Both the position numbers and the translations under genes were made by a program. Below, piece by piece: positions 43,618 through 52,922 of a stretch of DNA of 63,081 bases (its first letter is position 1; every line of letters begins with the position of its first letter). Where the stretch lies: contig NZ_NXLX01000009.1 of assembly GCF_003364335.1 (NCBI RefSeq), positions 1-63,081 of the forward strand, given 5' to 3'. Origin of the DNA: Helicobacter anseris (lineage in GTDB: Bacteria > Campylobacterota > Campylobacteria > Campylobacterales > Helicobacteraceae). The notes beneath the pieces are model-generated. The model ran no database searches. It saw nothing but the letters and a program-made list of their open reading frames with translations, and was not told the DNA's origin.

Positions 43618-46371
43618 ATGGACTATAAAGAAACTCTTTCTCTACCTTCAACAAACTTTGCTATGCGTGGGAATCTACCAAATCTAGAACCCAAACGCTA
43701 TGCGGAATGGAAAAGCAAAGATGTTTATCAACAAATGCTCAAAAATAGACAAGCTTCTCAAAAAAGTTTTTTTATCCATGATGGTCCTCCTTATGCAAAT
43801 GGACATTTACATATTGGTCATGCTCTTAATAAAATCCTAAAAGATATTATCACCAAATACCACTACTTTAAGGGTGAAAAAATATATTACACTCCTGGTT
43901 GGGATTGTCATGGATTACCAATCGAACAGCAGGTGGAAAAAAATCTAGGCAGAGAAAAAAAGTCAAAACTAAGCGTGGTAGAAATCAGAAAATTATGCAG
44001 AGAACATGCTCAAAAATTTGTTGATATTCAAAGCAAAGAATTTCAACAATTAGGAATCATAGGGGACTTTGAGAATCCTTATAAAACTATGGATTTTAAA
44101 TTTGAAGGTGATATCTACAAAACCCTCTGTCAAGTTGTAAAAAACGGTCTTTTGGCAGAAAGAAATAAACCTATATACTGGAGTTGGGCGTGCCAAACTG
44201 CTCTTGCAGATGCTGAAGTAGAATATCAAGATAAACAATCAGATTCTATTTTTGTAGCCTTTAAACTTGCAGATACAGCTCTGCAAAAATTACAAATTGA
44301 CAATGCCTCATTAGTTATTTGGACTACTACACCTTGGACTCTTCCAGCAAATGTTGCTATTGCATTAAATCCAAATGCAATTTATGTATTAACGCAAAAT
44401 GGTTTTATTGTAGCCAAAGAATTGCATCAAAAACTACTAGATGCAAATATTGTTGATGCAAGCATTGTCAAAGAGATTAAAGCAAAAGAATTAGAAAATC
44501 TTGATGCTATCAATCCATTAAATTCAAGAAATTCTCGTATTATCTTAGGAGATCATGTAAGCTTAGATGATGGAACAGGTGCTGTGCATACAGCTCCAGG
44601 ACATGGGGAAGAGGACTATTATGTTAGCTTAAAATATAATCTGGAAATCTTAATGCCCGTAGATGATAGAGGGTGTTATGATGAACAAATTATCCACAAA
44701 AATCTTTTACCAAGAGAATTTCTAGGACAGCATATTTTTAAAGCCCAAAAAGAAATTCTTTCTTTACTAGGCGATGCCTTATTAAAACATACAATAATTA
44801 CACATTCCTATCCGCACTGCTGGAGATCCCACGAACCTGTAATCTATCGTGCCACGACACAATGGTTTATTTTAATGGACAAGCCATTCAAAAATAATAA
44901 GACATTACGACAATTAGCACTTGAGGCGATTGATTCAACAACATTCTATCCACAAATTGGACGCAATCGTCTTGCATCAATGATAGAAAATAGACCTGAT
45001 TGGTGTATTTCAAGACAAAGAGATTGGGGGGTGCCAATAGCCTTTTTTAAAGATAAAAAAACTGGTGAAAATATTTTTGATGAAAATGTTCTTGATTTTC
45101 TTCAAAAAAGATTTGAAAAAGAGGGTTGTGACATTTGGTGGAGCGATAGTATAGAAGACCTTCTCCCACAAGAATGGAAAGCAAAAGCCAAGGATCTAGA
45201 AAAGGGCATGCATATTCTTGATGTATGGTTTGAGAGTGGAAGCACTTGGCAAGCGGTATTACAAAATCCTTTAAATAACCCCAAATACAACGCAGGGAGT
45301 TACCCCGCAGATATGTATCTTGAAGGTAGCGATCAACACAGAGGGTGGTTTCAAAGCTCCTTACTTTTAAGTTGTGCTATCAATGGATATGCTCCTTTTA
45401 AAAGCGTATTAACTCATGGCTTTACCGTAGATGAAAAAGGCGAGAAAATGAGCAAAAGCAAGGGAAATGTGATTGCTCCTGAAACAATTTTAAAAGATCA
45501 AGGTAGTGAAATTTTACGCCTTTGGGTTGCTATGAATGATTATCATAGTGACTTGCGCATTTCAAATAATATCATCAAGCAAGTAGGAGAACAATACAAA
45601 AAAATCCGCAATACCCTCAGATTCTTACTTGCCAATATCAATGATTTAAAAGAACTTTGTGATTTTAAAGATTTCAATACCATTGACTTATGGATTCTAA
45701 AAACTACAAAAAAAGTTTTTGAGCAAGTAGAAAATCATTTTAACCAATATGATTTTGTTAAAGGTATGCAAATACTTATGCACTATATTAGTAATGAGCT
45801 TAGCGGTATCTATATGGATTTGTGCAAAGATAGTCTTTATTGTGATAAACCTTCTAGCAAAGATTCTAAAGCTTCAAAAACTGCTATGTTTGTTATAGCT
45901 AAAAATCTCTCACACCTCCTAGCACCAATCTTGACTTATACTATTGATGAAGTCATAGAATTTGCTCCAGAGCTATTTAAACAAAATATCAATAATGTTT
46001 TTGACTTGCAAAAAATTGACTTAACACAACTGGATGATTTTACCTTAGAAATAGATTTTGAAGATCTTTTAGATCTAAGATCAAAATTTGGTGAAATTAT
46101 TGATAATCTTAAAAAAGAAAAAGTTATCAAATCAAGCCTTGAAGTTGTGATATATACTCAAGATTTAGCTTTTAACCTACTTGATAAATGGCTGATTGTA
46201 AGTGAAATATTAAAAGAAAAACCTAGTGACTATCTCATAAAATTTAATGTTAATAATAAAGAATATTTTTTAAGCAAGGCTACAAAATGCAAGTGTCCTC
46301 GTTGTTGGAGATATCTCTCACAAACAGAAGAGGCATTGTGCAAAAGATGTGAGGATGCCCTAAAGGGCTAA
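43618..46371 (+). CDS. ileS: isoleucyl-tRNA synthetase
   Basis: Class I synthetase (917 aa) that charges tRNA-Ile and edits valine. It has the HIGH motif in NGHLHIGHALNK (about residue 65), the editing domain with WTTTPWTLPAN, KMSKS in GEKMSKSKGN (about 610) and the C-terminal zinc knuckle CKCPRCW...LCKRC. Length and domain order are those of the bacterial, mupirocin-sensitive type. Confidence 0.97.
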   Translation: MDYKETLSLPSTNFAMRGNLPNLEPKRYAEWKSKDVYQQMLKNRQASQKSFFIHDGPPYANGHLHIGHALNKILKDIITKYHYFKGEKIYYTPGWDCHGLPIEQQVEKNLGREKKSKLSVVEIRKLCREHAQKFVDIQSKEFQQLGIIGDFENPYKTMDFKFEGDIYKTLCQVVKNGLLAERNKPIYWSWACQTALADAEVEYQDKQSDSIFVAFKLADTALQKLQIDNASLVIWTTTPWTLPANVAIALNPNAIYVLTQNGFIVAKELHQKLLDANIVDASIVKEIKAKELENLDAINPLNSRNSRIILGDHVSLDDGTGAVHTAPGHGEEDYYVSLKYNLEILMPVDDRGCYDEQIIHKNLLPREFLGQHIFKAQKEILSLLGDALLKHTIITHSYPHCWRSHEPVIYRATTQWFILMDKPFKNNKTLRQLALEAIDSTTFYPQIGRNRLASMIENRPDWCISRQRDWGVPIAFFKDKKTGENIFDENVLDFLQKRFEKEGCDIWWSDSIEDLLPQEWKAKAKDLEKGMHILDVWFESGSTWQAVLQNPLNNPKYNAGSYPADMYLEGSDQHRGWFQSSLLLSCAINGYAPFKSVLTHGFTVDEKGEKMSKSKGNVIAPETILKDQGSEILRLWVAMNDYHSDLRISNNIIKQVGEQYKKIRNTLRFLLANINDLKELCDFKDFNTIDLWILKTTKKVFEQVENHFNQYDFVKGMQILMHYISNELSGIYMDLCKDSLYCDKPSSKDSKASKTAMFVIAKNLSHLLAPILTYTIDEVIEFAPELFKQNINNVFDLQKIDLTQLDDFTLEIDFEDLLDLRSKFGEIIDNLKKEKVIKSSLEVVIYTQDLAFNLLDKWLIVSEILKEKPSDYLIKFNVNNKEYFLSKATKCKCPRCWRYLSQTEEALCKRCEDALKG

Positions 46372-46378
46372 TCCCTCA

Positions 46379-46771
46379 TTATCTTGCCAAAAGAGTTATT
46401 AAAGCAAAAATAATCACACTATCTAATGCTTGATAGCTCCACTCAACACCAACAGCATATAAGCTTCTTTTTGCAAAGTAGAGATTTTGAATATGCACAC
46501 TAGAGATTAAGAAAATGAAAATAAAACAAAAAATTCCATATTGAAATAAATCATTAGCATTCTTAAAAATATACCACGCACATAGCGTTTTTATAAAACT
46601 TATTGTAATGTTAATCAACAATAAAAATAAAAGTTTGTTTTTAGAATCTTGATGATTTTTTATAATCTCTCTATCAATACCTCTCATCCAAATATTCCCA
46701 AAAAGCTTTGGAGAAAACCACAATCCTCCCAAGAAGAATGAAATTAAAGTAATCAACAATATTTCTAACAT
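46379..46771 (-). CDS. DUF1761 family membrane protein
   Basis: The 130-residue protein has four hydrophobic segments and the DUF1761 opening LGGLWFSPKLFGNIWMR; the final segment is VEWSYQALDSVIIFALI. The function of the family is unknown. It is convergent with ileS at a seven-base gap and downstream of the SDR operon, from which it is separated by 81 bases. Confidence 0.75.
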   Translation of the reverse strand: MLEILLITLISFFLGGLWFSPKLFGNIWMRGIDREIIKNHQDSKNKLLFLLLINITISFIKTLCAWYIFKNANDLFQYGIFCFIFIFLISSVHIQNLYFAKRSLYAVGVEWSYQALDSVIIFALITLLAR

Positions 46772-46852
46772 AATATTCCTTTATTTTTCTAAAAAATGGA
46801 TCATGAAATCTTACAATTTTTTACATAGATATTCCCAAATATCTCTCATTGG

Positions 46853-47566
46853 CTAAAAGACACTTCCACCAGTTATAGGAATATTCACACCATTGAGGTA
46901 ATTACTTTCTTGACTAAGCAACATCATAATAATAGGTAAAACATCCTTTGTTGTAGCATTTCTCTTTAATGGATGATTTAATGCATTTAATTCAACAATT
47001 CTTGAATCTATGTTTTCTAAAAATTTTGTCTCTATCATTGAAGGGGAAATTGCATTGATTTGAATATCAAATGCTTTATATTCACTCACCAAAGACTTCA
47101 TAAGTCCTAATAATGCGTATTTCATGCTTACATAAGCACTCATTCCCATTGGAGGCTCTCCACAGACAGAACTTGAGAGCATAAAAACAATCTTTTTTTG
47201 CCTCTCTTTGTCTTTTTTAAGCAATGGTAAAAAAGTCTTTAAGAGCAAAAAAGTTGATTTCAATCCGATACTAAAATTTTGCTCAAAATCCTCCCATTGC
47301 ATATCCTGAAATCTAGTAACTGCAACTTTTGCAGATGCTAAAAATACTATTTTATTTGGAATGCCTATTTCAAGAACTCTTTGAATAAATTTTTCTATAG
47401 CACCTTGATTATTTAAATCACATTGCAAAGGCACTATATTAGCACCTTCTTGTATAACCCCTTGATTAAAATGTGCTAAAACCAAAGAATCTTTTTGCAA
47501 TTCTTCAATTAACCCCACTCCTATATCAGAACTTGCCCCTATAATCAATACAATATTCCGATGCAT
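46853..47566 (-). CDS. short-chain dehydrogenase/reductase (FabG-like)
   Basis: NAD(P)-dependent SDR (237 aa). It has the cofactor motif IGASSDIG (9-16), catalytic S131-S133 and Y145-X3-K149 (AYVSMKY), and a C-terminal ITGGSVF close to the FabG ending. It lacks the canonical NAG motif; LASAK is found instead at 77-81. The likely substrate is a 3-oxo or 3-hydroxyacyl group on the ACP of the same operon. Its ATG overlaps the stop of the MaoC-like gene (TAATG), so translation depends on that gene's frame. Confidence 0.82.
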   Translation of the reverse strand: MHRNIVLIIGASSDIGVGLIEELQKDSLVLAHFNQGVIQEGANIVPLQCDLNNQGAIEKFIQRVLEIGIPNKIVFLASAKVAVTRFQDMQWEDFEQNFSIGLKSTFLLLKTFLPLLKKDKERQKKIVFMLSSSVCGEPPMGMSAYVSMKYALLGLMKSLVSEYKAFDIQINAISPSMIETKFLENIDSRIVELNALNHPLKRNATTKDVLPIIMMLLSQESNYLNGVNIPITGGSVF

Positions 47567-47994
47567 TACTGTAACACCCCTACCTTTATTTTTGCTTTTG
47601 AAACTCTAATATATCCCCCCCCCCCAGATTCTTTAAAAATATTGGCCTGTATTTCAATCTGTCTATATGCCTCATTGATATAATCAATCTTACCCTCAAC
47701 CAACAATTTATCTCCTACAAAAACAGGTTTTAAAAAAGATACATCTACTCCGTGTAACAAACTATATTTTCCAGGCAAATAAACCCCAATCAATTTTGAG
47801 TAGAAACTCGTCGTCAATAATCCATAAGCCACCAAATTCTCAAATCCACAACCCTTTGCATATTCCAAATTAGTATGCAAAGGATTTGTATCTTCTGAAA
47901 CTTGCAAAAATAAATCCATATGCCTTTGTTCCAAGGTAACTTCAAAACTTTCCTTTTGCCCAATGCTTAAATCTTGAAATTTATAGGATTTCAT
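47566..47994 (-). CDS. MaoC-like (R)-hydratase/dehydratase with phase-variable tract
   Basis: Hot-dog fold enzyme (142 aa) with the hydratase-2 motif SEDTNPLH (D35, H40) and YAKGCGFENLVAYGLL, which should interconvert 2-enoyl and (R)-3-hydroxyacyl thioesters. Codons 124-127 are four glycines encoded by an 11-G run. The present length keeps the frame; one base more or fewer puts a stop within two to ten codons and removes the last strand. It starts one base after the ACP stop. The operon context suggests an ACP-bound short acyl substrate. Confidence 0.82.
   Translation of the reverse strand: MKSYKFQDLSIGQKESFEVTLEQRHMDLFLQVSEDTNPLHTNLEYAKGCGFENLVAYGLLTTSFYSKLIGVYLPGKYSLLHGVDVSFLKPVFVGDKLLVEGKIDYINEAYRQIEIQANIFKESGGGGYIRVSKAKIKVGVLQ
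47615..47625. repeat. C11 (G11 on the coding strand) phase-variation tract in the MaoC-like gene
   Basis: Eleven C residues on the plus strand. In G12 the frame would read into TAG about 40 bases before the SDR start; in G10 it would read nine further codons to TAA. The sequenced state is ON. Confidence 0.85.
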
Positions 47995-47995
47995 A

Positions 47996-48235
47996 TCAAA
48001 TCTTGGTAGATACTAAATCTATCATATCCCCAACATTTTTCAAATCTTGCAATTCTCCTAAAGCAAATTTAACTTTGAAGTATTTCTCTATCGCACTTAC
48101 CAAGCTAATATGCATCAAAGAATCCCATTCCTGAATATCACTTGCTGTTGTTTCTCTACAAATGACTAATTCTTGCATGTCAAAAACATCTCTAAAAATC
48201 TCTTGTATTTTTTCTTGTATTACACCTTTATCCAC
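47996..48235 (-). CDS. dedicated acyl carrier protein
   Basis: The 79-residue ACP has the phosphopantetheine attachment serine S39 in WDSLMHISL. It is acidic and helical. It is not the fatty-acid ACP, whose motif is usually DSLDTVEL; the WDSL form belongs to secondary-pathway carriers. The start is GTG with AGGAG six bases upstream, eight bases inside the FkbH-like gene. It should carry the acyl group made or loaded by the FkbH-like protein. Confidence 0.88.
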   Translation of the reverse strand: MDKGVIQEKIQEIFRDVFDMQELVICRETTASDIQEWDSLMHISLVSAIEKYFKVKFALGELQDLKNVGDMIDLVSTKI

Positions 48236-49988
48236 AATTCACTCCTATCAATAAATTTTTATTTTTATATTCTACAATATCCAATTCCCAAATACTCCCA
48301 TTTTCATCCTCTTCAATAAGTTTAAAACCAAAGTCACCATAAAGCCGTGCAACCATGTTATTTTTTGCACTTTTTATATAATATCCTATAATCTTTCTTG
48401 CTTCTTTTGTTTTTGCGATTCTAATAAACTCATCCAACATGGCATATTCCATATTTCTCTTTAACACTCTACAACTCATCAACCACAAATCAATATGACA
48501 CACATCTTTTTCTAATCTTCCAATACTAATAGCAATTAGTCCATTATCCCCATATTTATCTATCAATTTTCCATAAAGTGTAATATATTCATCACTCTTA
48601 CTTATTTGTTCTATACTTGCTAAATCATAACGCTTAGTAGTGCAATTAAATTGGTTTGTCTTGTTAATTAACTGTGTGATACGATCTAAATAGATAGCTG
48701 AAAAAGGAAGAATCTCTGCTTTCATTTGTAGAGATTTTAAAAAATCCGAATAATCTTTAAAGCTACTTTGTTCCATTTGTCTCTTTGAATTTTGAAGATA
48801 ATAAGCACTTCTCTCTAAATCATCAGATGAAATTCCAATGGTTTCAAAATAATAATTTCTATCAATATGAGCTATAAAATCAATAACATCACTTCCAACA
48901 TTAGGAACAGCCACTTGAGGAAGTGTCAAAGATACCACTTCTCTTTCACTTGGATTATCATCAATGAAAACTAAACTATCTTCCCCTATATTTAAATTTT
49001 TAGCAATTGTTTGAATATTTTGATTTTTCAATTCCCAATTTGCAATAAAACAAGCAAAATCATCATACTTTAAAACGCTTCTTGGATGAGAAAATCCTTC
49101 TTTTGCATTATTAAATTCATTTTTAGAGCAGACTGATAGGATAATGCCTCGTTGCTTTAGCTCTAACACATATTGTTGAAACGCACTATAACTTTCACCT
49201 AGAGCCGTCTCATCTCCTATAGCAATTCCACCAATACCATCATCACCAATTACACCACCCCAACAGGTATTATCCAAATCAAGCACCAATGCCTTTTTGC
49301 TTTTACCAAAAATTGCACCAATAAGGTGTGAAAGACTAAAAGATAATTCAACAATACCTTCCATACTCATTGCATATTTTGCCTGATAAAAAAGCTTTTT
49401 ATCAAACCATTTTTCAATACCAATCATCGCGCTTAAATAATTTATATCATGCAAAAATATATTTGATGATGATTGCATTAACTGAGAAATTTTATAGTTT
49501 AACTCTCTAATAAAAAATACTCTTCCTTGTAATCCATCAAGATTGCCTAGTAATCTAGTGTTTGGCAACTCAAAATTATTTTGTATGATACAACAATTAA
49601 ATCGCTCCAAAGACTTCCAAATCTCTTTAATTTTAGATATTTCATCATCTAAAGATTTTTGCATATTTTGTAAATTTAAAATAGGTAATTTTAAATTTAC
49701 AAAACTTGTGTGGATATAAATCAAATCTGGCTTAAAATCATTAAGTTCTTCATTTCCAAAAACTGCGTCTTCATAATACTTATTAAATTCTGATTCATAA
49801 AATGTAGGAAGAATTCCTAAATCTAGTAAAAAAATTTCTAATATGTCTTTAATTTCTGCAGTTGTAGAGCCACCTAGAATTGCTATTCTTTTTTTTAAAA
49901 AATTAAGATCTTTGTTTAATAATTCTCTTTTTAAACTTCGCTTTTTTCTTAAAATAAAATCATAATCCAAAGGAAAACTAAATTGCAT
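48228..49988 (-). CDS. FkbH-like HAD-family protein with SGNH-like and GNAT domains
   Basis: The 586-residue, three-part protein has an N-terminal region (1-220) resembling SGNH hydrolases (LGGSTTAEIKDILEIF). Next is a HAD-IIIC domain with D237-X-D239-X-T241 (VLDLDNTCWGGVIGDDG) and FIDDNPSERE near 335. The last 160 residues look GNAT-like (NTRLYGDFGF-type end). FkbH proteins load glyceryl from 1,3-bisphosphoglycerate onto ACP. Here the partner ACP follows. It is the first gene of the operon, 27 bases after uvrA on the same strand, so read-through is likely. No KS, acyltransferase or glycosyltransferase is encoded beside it. Confidence 0.88.
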   Translation of the reverse strand: MQFSFPLDYDFILRKKRSLKRELLNKDLNFLKKRIAILGGSTTAEIKDILEIFLLDLGILPTFYESEFNKYYEDAVFGNEELNDFKPDLIYIHTSFVNLKLPILNLQNMQKSLDDEISKIKEIWKSLERFNCCIIQNNFELPNTRLLGNLDGLQGRVFFIRELNYKISQLMQSSSNIFLHDINYLSAMIGIEKWFDKKLFYQAKYAMSMEGIVELSFSLSHLIGAIFGKSKKALVLDLDNTCWGGVIGDDGIGGIAIGDETALGESYSAFQQYVLELKQRGIILSVCSKNEFNNAKEGFSHPRSVLKYDDFACFIANWELKNQNIQTIAKNLNIGEDSLVFIDDNPSEREVVSLTLPQVAVPNVGSDVIDFIAHIDRNYYFETIGISSDDLERSAYYLQNSKRQMEQSSFKDYSDFLKSLQMKAEILPFSAIYLDRITQLINKTNQFNCTTKRYDLASIEQISKSDEYITLYGKLIDKYGDNGLIAISIGRLEKDVCHIDLWLMSCRVLKRNMEYAMLDEFIRIAKTKEARKIIGYYIKSAKNNMVARLYGDFGFKLIEEDENGSIWELDIVEYKNKNLLIGVNCG

Positions 49989-50015
49989 TTTTCACCACCA
50001 ATACAAATAGGATAC

Positions 50016-52826
50016 TCACTTCTTCATCTCTTCTAATTCTTTTGCTAAATACTGCCCAGTGTAACTTCCTGTTATCTTATAATCTCTTGCGATTTTTTCT
50101 ACACTACCACAATCCACCAATTTACCACCCTTACTACCACCCTCAGGGCCAATATCAATAATATAATCAGCATTCTTAATCATATCAAGATTATGTTCAA
50201 TCACAATAACTGAATTACCTAAATCCACTAACGAATGCAAAACTTTAGTAAGTCTATCCACATCTGCAAAATGAAGTCCTGTAGTAGGCTCATCTAATAC
50301 ATAGAGTGTTTTACCAGTATCTTTACGACTTAGTTCCTTGCTAAGCTTGATTCTTTGTGCCTCACCACCACTTAAAGTAACTGCGTTTTGTCCCAGGGTG
50401 ATATATCCAAGTCCTACATCTTGAAGTGTTTTTAGTTTTGAAGCAATCTTTGGAATCTTTGCAAAAAATTCCAAAGCCTCATCAACACTCATTGCCAAGA
50501 CATCAGCTATGGATTTACCCTTATATTTAATCTCCAAGGTTTGCTCATTATATTTTGCACCATTACAAACATCACACTTTACCATTACATCAGGTAAAAA
50601 ATGCATCTCTATTTTTATCTCTCCTTCTCCTTGACACTTTTCACATCTACCTCCCTTTACATTAAAACTAAATCTACCAATACCATACCCTAAAATTTTT
50701 GCTTCCTTAACTTCACTAAAAAGCTGCCTAATATCATCCATCACCCCTGTATAAGTCGCAGGATTACTTCTTGGAGTTCTACCAATAGGAGTTTGATCAA
50801 GATAAATCACCTTATCCAAAAACTCCAATCCCTCTATCTCTACTCCATCACATTTTTTTATCTTACGCGCATGATTTAAAAGTTCTTGAGCTACAGGCAA
50901 TAGAGTTTGTAATATCAAAGAGCTTTTTCCGCTCCCACTAACACCAGTAACACAAACAAAATTTGAAAGGGGAATCTTTACATCAAGATTCTTAATATTA
51001 TTGATACAAACATTTTTTATCTCCAAAAAATGCTCTTTTTTTCTTTGATGCGGATAATTTATTTCTTTTTTACGATTGATATATTGTGCAGTTTGTGTTT
51101 GAGATTTGAGCATCGATTGCACATCTCCACTAAACACAATTTCTCCGCCATTCTTACCAGCACCAGGACCAATATCTACTATAAAATCTGCATTTTTTAT
51201 TGTTTCGCGATCATGCTCTACTACAATAACACTATTACCTTTTTGTTGCAAACTTCTTAATGTCTTTATAAGCTTTAAGGTATCCCTCTCATGCAAACCA
51301 ATACTTGGCTCATCAAGCACATACATCACCCCTGTTAATCCACTACCTATTTGACTTGCAATACGAATCCTTTGACTTTCTCCACCACTAATAGTTCGCG
51401 CATCTCTACCTAAACTCAAATATCCCAATCCTACATCATAAAGAAAAAACAATCTTTCTTTAATTTCTTTAAAAATACTAGTGGCAATAAATTGCTGTTG
51501 TGCATTCAAATAACTAAAATTATTTTCATCTATAAAAAAATGATATGCTTCTTCTATTGACATATCAATAATATCACCAATTCCTTTTCCACCAACTCTT
51601 ACGGATAAAGATTGTGGCTTTAAACGATGCCCCTTACAAGAAGAGCAAGATTTTTCACTCATATAATCATTTAAATCTTTTTCATCTTTAAACATATCAT
51701 AAGCAATTTGCAAGATTCCCTTCCAAGGACGCTTTAGCATTGAGTTTTTCCACATAAACTCAACATCAACTCCACTACCATATAACAATGATTTTTGATC
51801 TTGCTCACTCAATTGCTCAAAACTTTTATTCATATCAATCTTGTTTGCTTTGCAAAAACCAGAAAATAATTCTGCATAATAATTTCTATTAAAGCCAAAA
51901 ATAACTTTGATTCCACCCTTATTAAGTGGAAGAGATTTATCTAATATTTTCTTGATATCAATACTATATTTACTACCCAATCCACCACAATCCTCACACG
52001 CGCCCTTAGGAGAATTAAAAGAAAAACTTAAAGGCTCTAATGTCTCAAAACTCACCTTACAATCAAAACAAGCAAGATGCTCACTATAATGAATAATTTT
52101 ACTTTCATCTCCTAAAATTTCAATCTCTACTTCTCCAAAAGATTCCTTTAGGGCTTTTTCAATGCCTTGAGCTATACGCGTTTTATTTTCTTCATTTAAA
52201 ACTACACGATCAATCACTGCTTTTATTGTGTGTTTTTTTGTCTTGGATAATTCTATATCCTCATCAAGTCGTGTCAATACACCATTGATATAAGCTCTCA
52301 CATATCCCTTTTGACGCAATGCTTCAAGCTTATCTGCAAAACTTCCTTTTTTTTCTTTTACTAGTGGAGCTAATATCATAAGTTTAGAATCTAAAGGTAG
52401 CTTTAAAACTTCATTGATAATATCTGTTTGACTCATCTGTGAGATTGGCTTACCGCATAAATGGCAATGTTGATTCCCTACTCTAGCATACAACAATCTC
52501 AAATAATCATAAATTTCTGTAATGGTGCCAACTGTAGATCTTGGATTTTTAGAAGTTGTCTTTTGATCAATTGCTATTGCTGGAGTAAGCCCTTCAATCT
52601 TATCAACATTAGGTTTTCCTACTTTATCCAAAAACTGCCTAGCATAGCTTGATAAAGATTCAATATAGCGTCTTTGACCTTCTGCATACAAAGTATCAAA
52701 TGCTAAAGTACTCTTCCCACTACCGCTTAATCCCGTAAAAACTATGAGCTTATTTTTTGGAATTTCAATATCAATATTTTTTAGATTATTTTCTTTTGCA
52801 CCAAAAATTTTTATCATATCAAGCAT
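50016..52826 (-). CDS. uvrA: excinuclease ABC subunit A
   Basis: DNA damage recognition ATPase of nucleotide excision repair (936 aa). It has two ABC modules, each split by a zinc module: the N-terminal GLSGSGKSTLAFDTLYAEGQ, CHLCG and CEDCGG zinc knuckles, signature SGGESQRIRIA, then the second Walker A GVSGSGKSSL, CEKCQGEGE and LSGGEAQRIKL. Full length. AAGG lies seven bases before ATG. Confidence 0.97.
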   Translation of the reverse strand: MLDMIKIFGAKENNLKNIDIEIPKNKLIVFTGLSGSGKSTLAFDTLYAEGQRRYIESLSSYARQFLDKVGKPNVDKIEGLTPAIAIDQKTTSKNPRSTVGTITEIYDYLRLLYARVGNQHCHLCGKPISQMSQTDIINEVLKLPLDSKLMILAPLVKEKKGSFADKLEALRQKGYVRAYINGVLTRLDEDIELSKTKKHTIKAVIDRVVLNEENKTRIAQGIEKALKESFGEVEIEILGDESKIIHYSEHLACFDCKVSFETLEPLSFSFNSPKGACEDCGGLGSKYSIDIKKILDKSLPLNKGGIKVIFGFNRNYYAELFSGFCKANKIDMNKSFEQLSEQDQKSLLYGSGVDVEFMWKNSMLKRPWKGILQIAYDMFKDEKDLNDYMSEKSCSSCKGHRLKPQSLSVRVGGKGIGDIIDMSIEEAYHFFIDENNFSYLNAQQQFIATSIFKEIKERLFFLYDVGLGYLSLGRDARTISGGESQRIRIASQIGSGLTGVMYVLDEPSIGLHERDTLKLIKTLRSLQQKGNSVIVVEHDRETIKNADFIVDIGPGAGKNGGEIVFSGDVQSMLKSQTQTAQYINRKKEINYPHQRKKEHFLEIKNVCINNIKNLDVKIPLSNFVCVTGVSGSGKSSLILQTLLPVAQELLNHARKIKKCDGVEIEGLEFLDKVIYLDQTPIGRTPRSNPATYTGVMDDIRQLFSEVKEAKILGYGIGRFSFNVKGGRCEKCQGEGEIKIEMHFLPDVMVKCDVCNGAKYNEQTLEIKYKGKSIADVLAMSVDEALEFFAKIPKIASKLKTLQDVGLGYITLGQNAVTLSGGEAQRIKLSKELSRKDTGKTLYVLDEPTTGLHFADVDRLTKVLHSLVDLGNSVIVIEHNLDMIKNADYIIDIGPEGGSKGGKLVDCGSVEKIARDYKITGSYTGQYLAKELEEMKK

Positions 52827-52851
52827 AAAAAAACCTTATTTGATGGATATT

Positions 52852-52857
52852 ACTATA
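52852..52857 (-). promoter_or_regulatory. -10 element of uvrA
   Basis: Minus-strand TATAGT, 26 bases before the uvrA ATG. No LexA-type site was seen, in line with the lack of LexA in Helicobacter. Confidence 0.4.
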
Positions 52858-52879
52858 ATTTGTAGAAAAAGTGTTTGTG

Positions 52880-52912
52880 AAGGATTTCATCCTTACTTTT
52901 ATTGCAAGGATG
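52880..52912 (-). terminator. competing hairpins after the BI-1 gene
   Basis: Three copies of one arm allow two mutually exclusive hairpins: CATCCTT/AAGGATG (52888-52894 with 52906-52912) and AAGGAT/ATCCTT (52880-52885 with 52889-52894). The first follows the BI-1 stop by ten bases and is the likely terminator, although no long U-run follows. Confidence 0.4.
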
Positions 52913-52922
52913 AACATATTTT

